Below, piece by piece: positions 1-6,625 of a stretch of DNA of 16,071 bases. Position numbers and translations under genes: made by a program. The stretch is from Gemmatimonadota bacterium (GTDB taxonomy: Bacteria > Gemmatimonadota > Gemmatimonadetes > Gemmatimonadales > GWC2-71-9): NCBI GenBank assembly GCA_029862935.1, contig JAOTWK010000036.1, positions 1 through 16,071 on the forward strand, in the 5' to 3' direction. Numbering within the stretch: the stretch's first letter is position 1; each line of letters opens with the position of its first letter. A model generated the notes under the pieces. The model searched no databases, was not told the DNA's origin, and saw only the letters and a list, made by a program, of their open reading frames with translations.

Positions 1-858
1 CGCTTTGGAGTCGTGGAACGCATTCTTGCTGCCCTTGAAGAGGGACTGGTGCGTGTGCATCCCTGAGCCGTTCTGCCCGAATATCGGCTTCGGCATGAAC
101 GTCGCGGCGAAGCCGTGTCGATAAGCTACGTTCCGCACGATGAACTTGAACGTCGCGAGACTATCGGCCGTCACGATGGCGTTCTCGTACCTGAAGTCGA
201 CCTCGTGTTGCCCTTCGGCTACCTCGTGGTGCCCGGCCTCGACCTCAAAACCCAAATCGACCAGATCGTGAATGATGAGACGGCGAATGGGCTCGGCCTT
301 GTCGATGGGCGCTAGATCGAAGTATCCACCCTGATCGTGGGTCTCCAGCATCGCCGTGCCGTTGTCGTCCGCGTGAAAGATGAAGAACTCGGCCTCGACC
401 CCCGCCATCATCTCGTACCCGGCCTTCTTGGCCCGCTCCACCTGTTGCTTCAGGGCCAGGCGCGGACATCCGGGGAACGGCGATTCGTCTGGGTTGTAGA
501 TATCGCAGATGATCCGCGCGACGCGGCCGCCTTCGTCATCGTACGGGAAGATCTTGAACGTGTCGAGATCGGGCTTCAGGAGCATGTCGCTCTCTTCGAT
601 CCGCACAAAGCCCTCGATGGACGAGCCGTCGAACAGGATTTCGCCGTCCAGTGCCTTGCGGAACTGACTTTGCGGAACCTCGACATTCTTATTGATACCC
701 GTGATATCCGTGAACTGGAGGCGCAGGAAATCAACGCCGAAGTCCTCCGTCAGTTTGAGGATGTCACCCGCCGTCGCCCCCTGCGTATTGATGTGGTTGC
801 CGCGGATCGGGGGCTTCTCGCCGCGAGACGGGATTGTGATGTTCTTCCGTGCTGGCAC
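1..858 (-). CDS. glnA: Glutamine synthetase, type I (GSI-alpha-like), N-terminal 286 codons, cut by the window edge
   Basis: Glutamine synthetase condenses glutamate and ammonia to glutamine using ATP; type I enzymes are cytosolic dodecamers. The reading frame is open from a GTG at 858-856 to the window edge. Seen in order: the beta-grasp start (FLRLQFTDITGINKNVE), the signature FDGSSIEGFVRIEESDM, the metal/glutamate-site stretch AGVEAEFFIF, the EAGHHEVAEGQHEVDF segment, and the ATP-binding FMPKPIFGQNGSGMHTH near the edge. The Arg after IEGFV is typical of the GSI-alpha (Bacillus-like) group, where it takes part in glutamine feedback inhibition; the adenylylation-loop region lies outside the window. 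The N-terminus is about 25 residues longer than in B. subtilis. The GTG start is supported by AGGAG at 870-866, seven bases upstream, and no ATG lies nearby. Identity is near certain; the start is likely. Confidence 0.96.
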   Translation of the reverse strand, partial: MPARKNITIPSRGEKPPIRGNHINTQGATAGDILKLTEDFGVDFLRLQFTDITGINKNVEVPQSQFRKALDGEILFDGSSIEGFVRIEESDMLLKPDLDTFKIFPYDDEGGRVARIICDIYNPDESPFPGCPRLALKQQVERAKKAGYEMMAGVEAEFFIFHADDNGTAMLETHDQGGYFDLAPIDKAEPIRRLIIHDLVDLGFEVEAGHHEVAEGQHEVDFRYENAIVTADSLATFKFIVRNVAYRHGFAATFMPKPIFGQNGSGMHTHQSLFKGSKNAFHDSKA

Positions 859-941
859 GCGTCTACTCCTTTGACAAGTCGTGGTCGTATCAAGCCGTGG
901 TCGGTCGCCGCTCAGCCAAACGACCCGAGCGGAAGGGGAGA

Positions 942-970
942 ACCCTAGCTTTGGCCCGTGCTGATGTCAA
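942..970 (-). promoter_or_regulatory. Sigma-70-type promoter of glnA
   Basis: On the minus strand a perfect -35 box TTGACA (970-965) is followed after exactly 17 bp by TAGGGT (947-942). This places transcription start near 935 and gives a leader of about 75 nt before the glnA GTG. The leader contains a 6-bp inverted repeat CCGCTC/GAGCGG (908-932). The -35 box and the spacing are ideal; the -10 is weak but of a kind common in GC-rich genomes. Confidence 0.65.
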
Positions 971-976
971 GCAATA

Positions 977-984
977 CGTGCACG
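977..984. promoter_or_regulatory. Perfect 8-bp palindrome CGTGCACG just upstream of the glnA -35 box
   Basis: CGTGCACG is centred about 46 bp upstream of the predicted glnA start and ends 7 bp before the -35 box, a usual position for an activator site. Its GTGCAC core (978-983) recurs at 1009-1014 inside the upstream dyad, 31 bp away, close to three helical turns. This suggests, but does not prove, two half-sites for one regulator. Confidence 0.3.
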
Positions 985-1009
985 GTCTGCGCATTTCACA
1001 GAACGACAG

Positions 1010-1026
1010 TGCACATTATGTGCCAA
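1010..1026 (-). promoter_or_regulatory. Sigma-54-like -24/-12 element, which is also a 13-bp dyad, upstream of glnA
   Basis: The minus strand reads TTGGCACATAATGTGCA. Against the known sigma-54 consensus TGGCAC-N5-TTGCA this is TGGCAC-ATAAT-GTGCA, one mismatch, with the GG and GC dinucleotides 10 bp apart as required. The same bases form a perfect dyad GCACAT-T-ATGTGC (1011-1023), so the site could instead be an operator; its GCAC-N5-GTGC form resembles an NtrC box with two fewer central bases. It lies 39 bp upstream of the sigma-70-type -35 box of glnA. Confidence 0.4.
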
Positions 1027-1089
1027 TTAGAGCAACCTGATACGGTCTTGTTGCCTGCTGTGCAGGATGTTGCAGTCGGTGGGGGTTGT

Positions 1090-1413
1090 TCAGCTCGAGT
1101 GCAGCGAATCCAACAGATTCCAGAGCTCCTGGGCCGAGAAATCGGCAAAGCGGGTCTCGATCTCTTTCTCCGCCCATTCGAGGAAGATCCAGCCAGAGAG
1201 CCGGTGGGTGTTGCCCGAGATGAAGTGGATGCGGCCGCGAATGGCGTTCACAGCCTCATCGGCAACGGTCTCCAAGAGGACATCCCAGCGGTTTTCGCCG
1301 CGTGCGAGCTCTCCCATTTGTCGAGCTTTGATGGCACTCCACGGCGGGTCGAACTTGTGCCGTTTCTCTTGTCCCTCGGCGTCCCCGGTCATGCGGCTAC
1401 AGTAATCGGGCAC
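1090..1413 (-). CDS. Small conserved-looking hypothetical protein (107 aa)
   Basis: I do not recognise a named family. The protein is soluble and helix-rich, with a Trp-rich, non-repetitive composition that looks like genuine coding sequence, including FDPPWSAIKARQMGELARG, VNAIRGRIHFISGNTHRL and GWIFLEWAEKEIETRF. No signal peptide or membrane span is seen. It lies on the glnA strand, 231 bp upstream of glnA, and is divergent from the zinc-ribbon gene at 1564. The start is uncertain: GTG at 1413 is the first possible start after an in-frame TAG (1431-1429), and ATG at 1392 is an alternative; neither has a good ribosome binding site. A perfect AGGAGG (1446-1441) lies directly before a three-codon ATG-CGG-GAA-TAG reading frame in the same phase. 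Coding status is likely; function is unknown. Confidence 0.65.
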   Translation of the reverse strand: MPDYCSRMTGDAEGQEKRHKFDPPWSAIKARQMGELARGENRWDVLLETVADEAVNAIRGRIHFISGNTHRLSGWIFLEWAEKEIETRFADFSAQELWNLLDSLHSS

Positions 1414-1477
1414 CGGAGGTCGCGCCAGCTATTCCCGCATCCTCCTGCGGTCTCCAGCGACTCCGCGGGCGGCTCCA

Positions 1478-1508
1478 TCGACGCGCCGGAGCGACCGGCT
1501 GCTATATT
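1478..1508 (+). promoter_or_regulatory. Probable promoter of the zinc-ribbon/mqnD unit
   Basis: TATATT (1503-1508) is an AT-rich patch in otherwise very GC-rich sequence, about 55 bp before the gene start at 1564. The best -35 candidate is TCGACG (1478-1483), with a long 19-bp spacing. The stretch 1414-1560 holds no gene. The minus-strand gene at 1413 must also be transcribed from here, and the same AT patch read in reverse gives TATAGC. Confidence 0.45.
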
Positions 1509-1563
1509 TCTCGCCTCGAAAGACGACCCGCGTCGATCCCCACCTTCGCCGACCCCAAGTGTG

Positions 1564-2253
1564 ATGAACGCATCCATCAAGAATACCTGCTCAAGTTGCG
1601 GCGCCTCGTTGAGTTCCGGGGCCCAGTTTTGTCACGCCTGCGGGGCACGCCAGACCCCGGAGCGCACGCCTCTTCCACGCGCAGTGTGGGGCGTTGCCGC
1701 CGTAGTGGCGGTGCTCGTCATTGCCGTCGCCGCCTACAGCATCGGTCGCTCGTCCGTCCGCCCTGCTGATACCCCAGGAACGCCACTTGCCGACGGCGCT
1801 CCCGGTGGGCCACCTGACATCAGCTCGATGACGCCCCGCGAGCAGGCCGACCGCTTGTTCGAGCTCGTTATGACCGCGCACGAGCAGGGCGATTTCGGAC
1901 GAGTCAACCAGTTCACACCCATGGCGCTGCAGGCGTATAGTGCGCTCGGGTCTCTGGACCCCGATGCCCACTATCACCTCGGACTCATGAGCGCGATCTC
2001 TGGCAACGTCGAGGAGGCACAGGCTCGCGCCGATTCTATCGTGAGCGTCGCTCCGGACCACTTGTTCGCCTTGATGCTGCGGAATTCCGTCGCCCAACTC
2101 CAGGGAGATTCTTCTACGAGCCGCGCGGCCCAGCAGCGATTTCTCGAGTTGTACGATGCCCAGATAGCGACCGGACGAGAGGAATACCAACTCCACTCGC
2201 GCGCACTCGACGCATTTCGATCGCAGGCGATCGGGTCCACCGGAGGGTCCTGA
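1564..2253 (+). CDS. Zinc-ribbon, single-pass membrane protein with a TPR-like C-terminal domain
   Basis: A 229-residue protein with a four-cysteine zinc ribbon at the N-terminus (CSSC at 9-12, CHAC at 23-26), a single membrane helix at about residues 39-60 (rich in V and A, ending AAYSIG), a Pro/Gly-rich linker, and a helical C-terminal domain at about 95-215. That domain reads like tetratricopeptide repeats (YSALGSLDPDAHYHLGLMSA, then VEEAQARADSIVSVAPDHLF). The expected topology is a cytosolic zinc ribbon with the TPR-like part outside the membrane. The frame stays open far upstream to 958, but that part lies over the minus-strand gene and has poor composition. The start is set at ATG 1564 (or GTG 1561), just before the zinc ribbon; no clear ribosome binding site is seen. 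mqnD starts 8 bp after its stop, so the two are probably co-transcribed. Function unknown. Confidence 0.8.
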   Translation: MNASIKNTCSSCGASLSSGAQFCHACGARQTPERTPLPRAVWGVAAVVAVLVIAVAAYSIGRSSVRPADTPGTPLADGAPGGPPDISSMTPREQADRLFELVMTAHEQGDFGRVNQFTPMALQAYSALGSLDPDAHYHLGLMSAISGNVEEAQARADSIVSVAPDHLFALMLRNSVAQLQGDSSTSRAAQQRFLELYDAQIATGREEYQLHSRALDAFRSQAIGSTGGS

Positions 2254-2261
2254 GTCGGCTG

Positions 2262-3101
2262 ATGACGTCGATCCGACTCGCGCATAGCCCGGATTCCGAC
2301 GATGCGTTCATGTTCTACGCTCTCGCAGCCGGCAAAATCCCAACTGGCCAGCGGATGTACGAGCACGAGCTCGCCGATATCGAAACGCTCAACCGCCGCG
2401 CGCTCAACCAGGAACTCGACGTCACGGCCGTCTCGATCCACGCCTACGCTCATCTCGCGGATTCCTACGCACTTCTCTCGCATGGCGCCTCCATGGGAGA
2501 CCGCTACGGACCGCGACTCGTCTCGAGGCGTCCCCCTCCTGACGATCCACGAAATGCCAGCCGTGGGCTCCGTATCGCGATTCCGGGCCCCCTCACCACG
2601 GCCACTCTCGCGCTACGCCTGTATCAACCGGATTTCGTGCCGCTGGTCATGCCGTTCGACGAAATCGAAGGGGCGCTCGCAGGAGGGAAGGCCGATGCCG
2701 GCATCCTGATCCACGAAGGTCAACTCACGTTTCGTGATCATGGGCTCTACCTGTGGGTCGACATGGGCGAGTGGTGGTTCGAGGAAACCCAACTCCCGCT
2801 GCCGCTAGGTGGCAATGCCATACGCCGGGAACTCGGCGACGCCTTGATGCGCGACGTGAGTCGTGATCTCAAGGCGAGCATCGAGTACGGGCTCGCGCAT
2901 CGTGACGAGGCGCTCAACTACGCCATGGAGTTTGCGCGGGGACTCGACCGACAGCAGGCAGATGAGTTCGTTGGGATGTACGTGAACGCCTACACGGTCG
3001 ACTACGGTGACACTGGTCGTCGCGCCGTACGGACCCTTCTCTCCCGAGGCGTCGACGCCGGTCTCGTCCCACCCCTCGCACGTGACCCGTTCTTCGAGTG
3101 A
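2262..3101 (+). CDS. mqnD: 1,4-dihydroxy-6-naphthoate synthase (MqnD), futalosine menaquinone pathway
   Basis: MqnD converts cyclic dehypoxanthinyl futalosine to 1,4-dihydroxy-6-naphthoate, the last dedicated naphthoate-forming step of the futalosine route to menaquinone; it is a cytosolic two-lobed protein. At 279 residues it has the family's usual length. Diagnostic stretches are the N-terminal SPDSDDAFMFYAL (family form SPCPNDTFIFHAL), DIETLNRRAL, the hinge GPLTTATLALRLY, ILIHEGQLTF carrying His151 (matching the proposed catalytic base of the Thermus enzyme), GEWWFEETQLPLPLG, and YVNAYTVDYGDTGRRAV near the end. The Cys-Pro-Asn of the usual first motif is replaced by Asp-Ser-Asp. The ATG follows the zinc-ribbon stop by 8 bp; GGAGGG (2242-2247) lies upstream at a rather long spacing. 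MqnA is the main alternative, but the GEWW/LPLPLG block favours MqnD. Confidence 0.88.
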   Translation: MTSIRLAHSPDSDDAFMFYALAAGKIPTGQRMYEHELADIETLNRRALNQELDVTAVSIHAYAHLADSYALLSHGASMGDRYGPRLVSRRPPPDDPRNASRGLRIAIPGPLTTATLALRLYQPDFVPLVMPFDEIEGALAGGKADAGILIHEGQLTFRDHGLYLWVDMGEWWFEETQLPLPLGGNAIRRELGDALMRDVSRDLKASIEYGLAHRDEALNYAMEFARGLDRQQADEFVGMYVNAYTVDYGDTGRRAVRTLLSRGVDAGLVPPLARDPFFE

Positions 3102-3120
3102 GATTCTGCCTGTGAACCCG

Positions 3121-3150
3121 TTGCCAATGTGCGCCGTTGGTGGTTCTATT
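3121..3150 (+). promoter_or_regulatory. Possible promoter before the HD-GYP response regulator
   Basis: In the 120-bp gap after mqnD, TTGCCA (3121-3126; five of six consensus bases) is followed after 18 bp by TCTATT (3145-3150). A transcript would start near 3157, giving a leader of about 65 nt before the GTG at 3222. It is weak but is the best candidate in this gap. Confidence 0.35.
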
Positions 3151-3221
3151 TCCACGATTCGCGGGAGAATTCACCCAGTGAACGGGGTTGGAGCGCATCA
3201 GCTGCAACGGGAGCAGACAAC

Positions 3222-4304
3222 GTGACGCAGGAAAGACCATCCCCTAAGAAGGCAACGGTACTGGTCGTCGACGACGAGGAGCCACTCTGTAAGGCCCTGG
3301 CCCGGTTTCTTCAGCGGCGGGGCTATCCCGTGCTCACCGCGGGGTCCGGGCCAGAAGCGTTGGAGCGTGTCAAGGCCGACCGCCCGAGTTTGATGCTGCT
3401 CGACATCCGGATGCCCAAGATGAGCGGGATCGACGTGATCCCGGAGGCTCTGGGCATCGATCCCGATCTGGCCATCGTCATGCTGAGTGGTGTCGGCGAT
3501 GCAACCACGGCGGCGCTCTGCATGCAACGGGGCGCCCTGGACTACCTGACCAAGCCGATCGCCCTCCCCGACCTTGGCGAGGCAGTCGACCGGGCGGTGC
3601 GGCGGCGCGACACACTGCTCCAGGAAAAGGGCATCTCGAGTTGGCTCAAAGAAGAGGTGTCACGCCAGTCTAAAGAGATCATGCAGGCCAAGAGCGTGCG
3701 GGAGAACCTGGTGCTCGCCACCCTGGAAGCGCTGGTGAATGCCCTCGAGGCCAAGAACCGCTACTTCGGCGGGCACTCGGCACGCGTTGCGGCGTTCGCC
3801 GCAACCATTGCCACCGAGTTGGCTATGTCGGATGAGGAAGTCGAGACCGTGCGGATCGCTGGCCGCCTGCATGACCTCGGAATCATCGGCATTCGTGACG
3901 AGGTACTCGAGAAGGAGGGAGCGCTTTCCGACGAAGAGTACGAGCATATCAAGACCCACGTGACGATCGGCTCGCACATTCTCTCCCCACTCACGCCGTT
4001 GGGCACGGTACCGGAAATCGTGCGGACCCACCACGAGCGGTGGGATGGATCGGGCTACCCCACAGGCCTCGCCGGCGAGAGCATTCTGATCGGCGCGCGC
4101 ATCATCAACGCGGCGGAAACCTACGACGCGCTCACCACCTCGCGCCCATACCGCGACAAACTAGCGCCCGAACAGGCCGTGGAAAAGATGCATCTCATGT
4201 CAGGCAGCGTCATCGACCCTGGCGTTATGGATGCGCTCACCCAAGCAGTACAAAAGCGTCAGGCGCTCGTCTTCCTCGATGAAGGTGGTTCGTCGAACGC
4301 CTGA
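3222..4304 (+). CDS. Two-component response regulator with HD-GYP (cyclic di-GMP phosphodiesterase) output domain
   Basis: A 360-residue cytosolic regulator. Residues 11-125 form a CheY-like receiver: acidic pair Asp17-Asp18, phospho-acceptor Asp61 in LLDIRMPKMSG, Ser89 and Lys111 in LTKP. A charged helical linker (about 127-160) leads to an HD-GYP domain at about 160-350, with His185, the HD pair His217-Asp218 in GRLHDLGIIGI, His246, the His270-His271-Glu272 triad and the Gly278-Tyr279-Pro280 motif in HHERWDGSGYP. All expected metal and substrate residues are present, so an active phosphodiesterase degrading cyclic di-GMP is likely. The frame is open upstream to 3129, but GTG 3222 is preferred because GGGAG (3209-3213) precedes it by 8 bases and the extra residues do not fit the receiver fold. 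No histidine kinase is adjacent. It overlaps the downstream lipoprotein gene by 26 nt. Confidence 0.93.
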   Translation: MTQERPSPKKATVLVVDDEEPLCKALARFLQRRGYPVLTAGSGPEALERVKADRPSLMLLDIRMPKMSGIDVIPEALGIDPDLAIVMLSGVGDATTAALCMQRGALDYLTKPIALPDLGEAVDRAVRRRDTLLQEKGISSWLKEEVSRQSKEIMQAKSVRENLVLATLEALVNALEAKNRYFGGHSARVAAFAATIATELAMSDEEVETVRIAGRLHDLGIIGIRDEVLEKEGALSDEEYEHIKTHVTIGSHILSPLTPLGTVPEIVRTHHERWDGSGYPTGLAGESILIGARIINAAETYDALTTSRPYRDKLAPEQAVEKMHLMSGSVIDPGVMDALTQAVQKRQALVFLDEGGSSNA

Positions 4305-5343
4305 TTTCCGGTGGGTCATCGTCGCCCTGCTCAGCGTCACCGCATGCGCGCCCGAACCACGCTGGCTCGCCGTCGGAGGGGCCACGAGCATCGACGTCCT
4401 GGCGCCAGGCGGCACTGGTGATACGCTCACCAACGTTGGCGGGACCGTCATTGGCGCGACGGGGCTGATCTCAGCCGTCGAGTTCGGACCCGGTGGCTCG
4501 AGCATCTACCTAGGCATCACACACAACACAGGCAGCGCGCTCGCGTGGATCAATCGCACAACCGGTGCCTCTCTCGCGCGTCTCCAGCTGCCACGGGATT
4601 CGCTCACGACGCTTCGGTTGCTGCCGGACGGGCGCTCGCTTGCAGTCACGACGGTGTCACGTGGGGAGTCGGTCGCGTTCGAGTCGGCGCTGCACATCAT
4701 TCCCACGGATCTCGCCACCTTCGGGGCTCGCATTCCCCTCTGTTCGGGAGTTGCGGTGGGACTCGCCACCCACGGGGTGCGCGATCGGATGTATGCCGTG
4801 TGTCGAGGGGACGAACTCGTCGAGATCGACCGCAAGCTCGGGGTACGGGTGCGCAGCGTTCAGCTCTCGCCTGATGCAGGTCGTTTGCCGTGTGAGGCTG
4901 CAGACCTCCACACATCTGCAAATGGGAGCGTCGTCTTCGTGCTCTGCGCGGGGTCTGGCACGTTGCTGTATTTGGATCGGGTACGACTCACCCCTTACGA
5001 TTCCCTCCCCGTGGGTACCGGTGGCGCACGACTCGCCCGAACGCCAGAAGGCCGGTACGTCGCGATCACGCGCCCCAGCGCGGACGAGGTGGTCATCGTC
5101 GATGTCCGACAGCGCAGAATTGCGCACCGCCTCCCGATCGAAGGGGCGGCAGACGTCACCATCGGCATCGATGGGCGATCGGCGTTCGTGACGGCGGCCA
5201 CAGCGACCCAAAGCCGGCTCTACCGTGTGACCCTCACCACGGGCGCGGTCGTGAGCCAGCAGCTCACCATCTCAGACGCACACCGCGTGGCGGTGTGGCC
5301 AGGACCAAAGAGCCCAAAGATGCGCTGGCGCCATCAACCGTAG
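4279..5343 (+). CDS. Secreted lipoprotein with a YncE/YVTN-type beta-propeller-like fold
   Basis: A 354-residue predicted lipoprotein. The N-terminus carries two Arg, a hydrophobic core (WVIVALLSV) and a lipobox ending VTAC, with Cys23 as the lipidated residue, so it should be anchored in the envelope. The rest is all-beta in character with repeated propeller-like phrases: SSIYLGITHNTGSALAWINR, LRLLPDGRSLAVTT, ARTPEGRYVAITRPSADEVV followed by IVDVRQRRIAHRL, and TIGIDGRSAFVTAA. These resemble YncE-type seven-bladed propellers. Four further Cys residues in the exported part could form disulfides. ATG 4279 is chosen because it gives a clean signal peptide; the upstream in-frame start at 4231 would add 16 polar residues. 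The start lies inside the end of the response-regulator gene, pointing to translational coupling. The gene ends 9 bp from the convergent pilin gene. Ligand or partner unknown. Confidence 0.8.
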   Translation: MKVVRRTPDFRWVIVALLSVTACAPEPRWLAVGGATSIDVLAPGGTGDTLTNVGGTVIGATGLISAVEFGPGGSSIYLGITHNTGSALAWINRTTGASLARLQLPRDSLTTLRLLPDGRSLAVTTVSRGESVAFESALHIIPTDLATFGARIPLCSGVAVGLATHGVRDRMYAVCRGDELVEIDRKLGVRVRSVQLSPDAGRLPCEAADLHTSANGSVVFVLCAGSGTLLYLDRVRLTPYDSLPVGTGGARLARTPEGRYVAITRPSADEVVIVDVRQRRIAHRLPIEGAADVTIGIDGRSAFVTAATATQSRLYRVTLTTGAVVSQQLTISDAHRVAVWPGPKSPKMRWRHQP

Positions 5344-5352
5344 CGCCGCGGC

Positions 5353-5778
5353 TCACCATCGCTTGAGACGACCCAGCCGCGACGTTGTCAGCGATTCCGC
5401 AGCGATGCCGCGTCTGACAACCAGCTTGGTATTTGCCGCACCTCGACCAAACCCGTTCGGATAGATCCGGATCACCGACCGACTCGCTCGGAGAGTCACA
5501 CCGTGACGCTTGGGCCCCGGTCGAACGAGGAACACGGAGTCCGACACCCCCTCGAACGCTGCTCGCAACGTGTCGGGTGCAAACTCCAGCCGGACCTGAC
5601 TGCCCCGAAAGATCGCACTCATCCGAGCATGGCTGTAGAAGTTCACCAACTCCCGCGCAGCGCGAGCTGCCGCTCGCTGATCCGTCCACGTTGCCACGCG
5701 CGGCACGGCGAGCGCCGTGATGATGCCGACCACCGTGATCACGATGATCACTTCAAGGAGGGTGACGCCCCTACGCAT
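5353..5778 (-). CDS. Type IV pilin-like / pseudopilin (GspH/FimT-like) with prepilin N-terminus
   Basis: A 141-residue protein with a class III prepilin leader: MRRG, then VTLLEVIIVITVVGIITALA. Cleavage by prepilin peptidase is expected after Gly4, with the invariant Glu at mature position 5 and a hydrophobic helix of about 20 residues. Val replaces the usual Phe or Met at mature position 1. The C-terminal domain (about 60-141) is beta-rich and fits a minor pilin or GspH/FimT-like pseudopilin (IFRGSQVRLEFAPD, SVFLVRPGPKRHGVTL, SVIRIYPNGFGRGAA). Such proteins sit at the tip of type IV pili or type II secretion pseudopili. No other pilus or secretion gene is within the window, so this copy is solitary here. 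The ATG at 5778 immediately precedes the leader; only a weak AGGG lies upstream. The gene is convergent with the lipoprotein gene and divergent from the MerR-like gene. Confidence 0.88.
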   Translation of the reverse strand: MRRGVTLLEVIIVITVVGIITALAVPRVATWTDQRAAARAARELVNFYSHARMSAIFRGSQVRLEFAPDTLRAAFEGVSDSVFLVRPGPKRHGVTLRASRSVIRIYPNGFGRGAANTKLVVRRGIAAESLTTSRLGRLKRW

Positions 5779-5858
5779 ACGCCAACATGCGCGGGACCCT
5801 GGAGAATCATGTCATCCAAGCCCTGCACGGACGAGCAGAAACACGCAAGCTGTCGGGC

Positions 5859-5887
5859 TTGCCCACGTACCAGCGCCGACCCATACT
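5859..5887 (+). promoter_or_regulatory. Possible promoter of the MerR-like gene and the operon behind it
   Basis: TTGCCC (5859-5864), a 17-bp spacer and CATACT (5882-5887) give four of six consensus matches in each box. The predicted leader is about 35 nt and ends in a good ribosome binding site, AAGGAG at 5919-5924, five bases before ATG 5930. The spacing is 17 bp rather than the 19-20 bp typical of MerR-activated promoters, and I see no clear dyad between the boxes. Confidence 0.35.
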
Positions 5888-5929
5888 TGGCATGCCCGCA
5901 GAGTCTGTCTGGGACCGGAAGGAGTCACG

Positions 5930-6625
5930 ATGGTCGGTGGAGTGAAGGCCGACGACCCTCTGATGACCCTCAGAGAGTATCGACACCTCGCGCCGTGGAG
6001 CCTTCGAGACTTGGCGTCACTCGCCGCAGCAATTCTCGATGTGACCGGCACGCGGCCGATCAATGCCGCTGCCAGTGCACGCCCAAGCGAACGCACCATC
6101 CGCTTCTATGTTACCCGTCGCCTCGTCACACCGCCGAATGGCCGGGGCACAGCGGCAATCTACTCCTACCGGCATCTGCTCGAAGTACTCGCCATCAAGT
6201 TGCGCCAGATGGAGGGCGCGACCCTCACGAGTATCGCGACCGAACTCGATGCGATGACCGGCGATGTCCTCGAGCGCCGAGTTGCGGCCGCCCTTGGCGT
6301 GGAGCTTCCCGCTCCGACTGCGCTTCCATTCTTCGAACGCGCATCGCAGCCACGCGGGCGGGCAGGCCAGGTACTGCGGTCGGCCGTTGGGCACGCCGAG
6401 CCGGACGCGACCGACCCGCCGTCCGACTGGCACCGTCTTCGCGTGGCGGACGGCGTCGAGCTCCATGTTCGAGGCGATCACCCTCTGCCTGACACCGCTG
6501 AGCTGCGGCGCCACATGGCAGACGCGGTGCGGCTTGCCGTCGATCGCGTCCTCGCCGCGCACCGGAGCTCGAGCGAAGGAACCCGGGGTCCCGAACAAGC
6601 GTCTGACGACCAGAACCGTGTATGA
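5930..6625 (+). CDS. MerR-like winged-helix transcriptional regulator
   Basis: A 231-residue DNA-binding protein. An N-terminal stretch (about 10-45) precedes a MerR-type winged helix: SERTIRFYVTRRLVTPP with the Arg-Phe-Tyr signature at 58-60, then GRGTAAIYSYRHLLEVLAIK and LRQMEGATLTSIATEL, matching the second half of a MerR DNA-binding domain (R-Y-L-G-L-hxx-P, wing, Y-L-I-K). In MerR proteins this follows a first helix-turn-helix; here that part is atypical and may be divergent or reduced. A Pro/Ala-rich linker and a helical C-terminal part (ELRRHMADAVRLAVDRVLAA) may serve dimerisation. No effector-binding cysteines are seen. The ATG is supported by AAGGAG five bases upstream. lemA starts 47 bp after its stop, so it may regulate, or be co-transcribed with, the lemA-htpX block. 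The regulator class is likely; the signal is unknown. Confidence 0.72.
   Translation: MVGGVKADDPLMTLREYRHLAPWSLRDLASLAAAILDVTGTRPINAAASARPSERTIRFYVTRRLVTPPNGRGTAAIYSYRHLLEVLAIKLRQMEGATLTSIATELDAMTGDVLERRVAAALGVELPAPTALPFFERASQPRGRAGQVLRSAVGHAEPDATDPPSDWHRLRVADGVELHVRGDHPLPDTAELRRHMADAVRLAVDRVLAAHRSSSEGTRGPEQASDDQNRV

Noticed and set aside
908..932. glnA leader hairpin as a glutamine riboswitch
   Set aside because: Only a 6-bp stem with a 13-base loop, and none of the conserved features of the glnA RNA motif were recognised.
1054..1066. Hairpin CCTGC-TGT-GCAGG after the 107-residue gene
   Set aside because: Only 5 bp and no U-tract; too weak to call a terminator.
958..1563. Upstream part of the long plus-strand open frame that ends at 2253
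   Set aside because: It lies opposite the convincing minus-strand gene 1090-1413 and crosses the glnA promoter region; recognisable sequence starts only at the zinc ribbon, so the start was placed at 1564.
5344..5352. Terminator between the convergent lipoprotein and pilin genes
   Set aside because: The gap is 9 bp and shows no stem-loop; likewise no intrinsic terminator was seen at 10811-10814 or 13782-13803.
5503..6492. 329-codon plus-strand open frame
   Set aside because: It spans the pilin gene on the other strand and the MerR-like gene in another frame; its composition is Arg/Ser/Pro-rich, as is typical of shadow frames.
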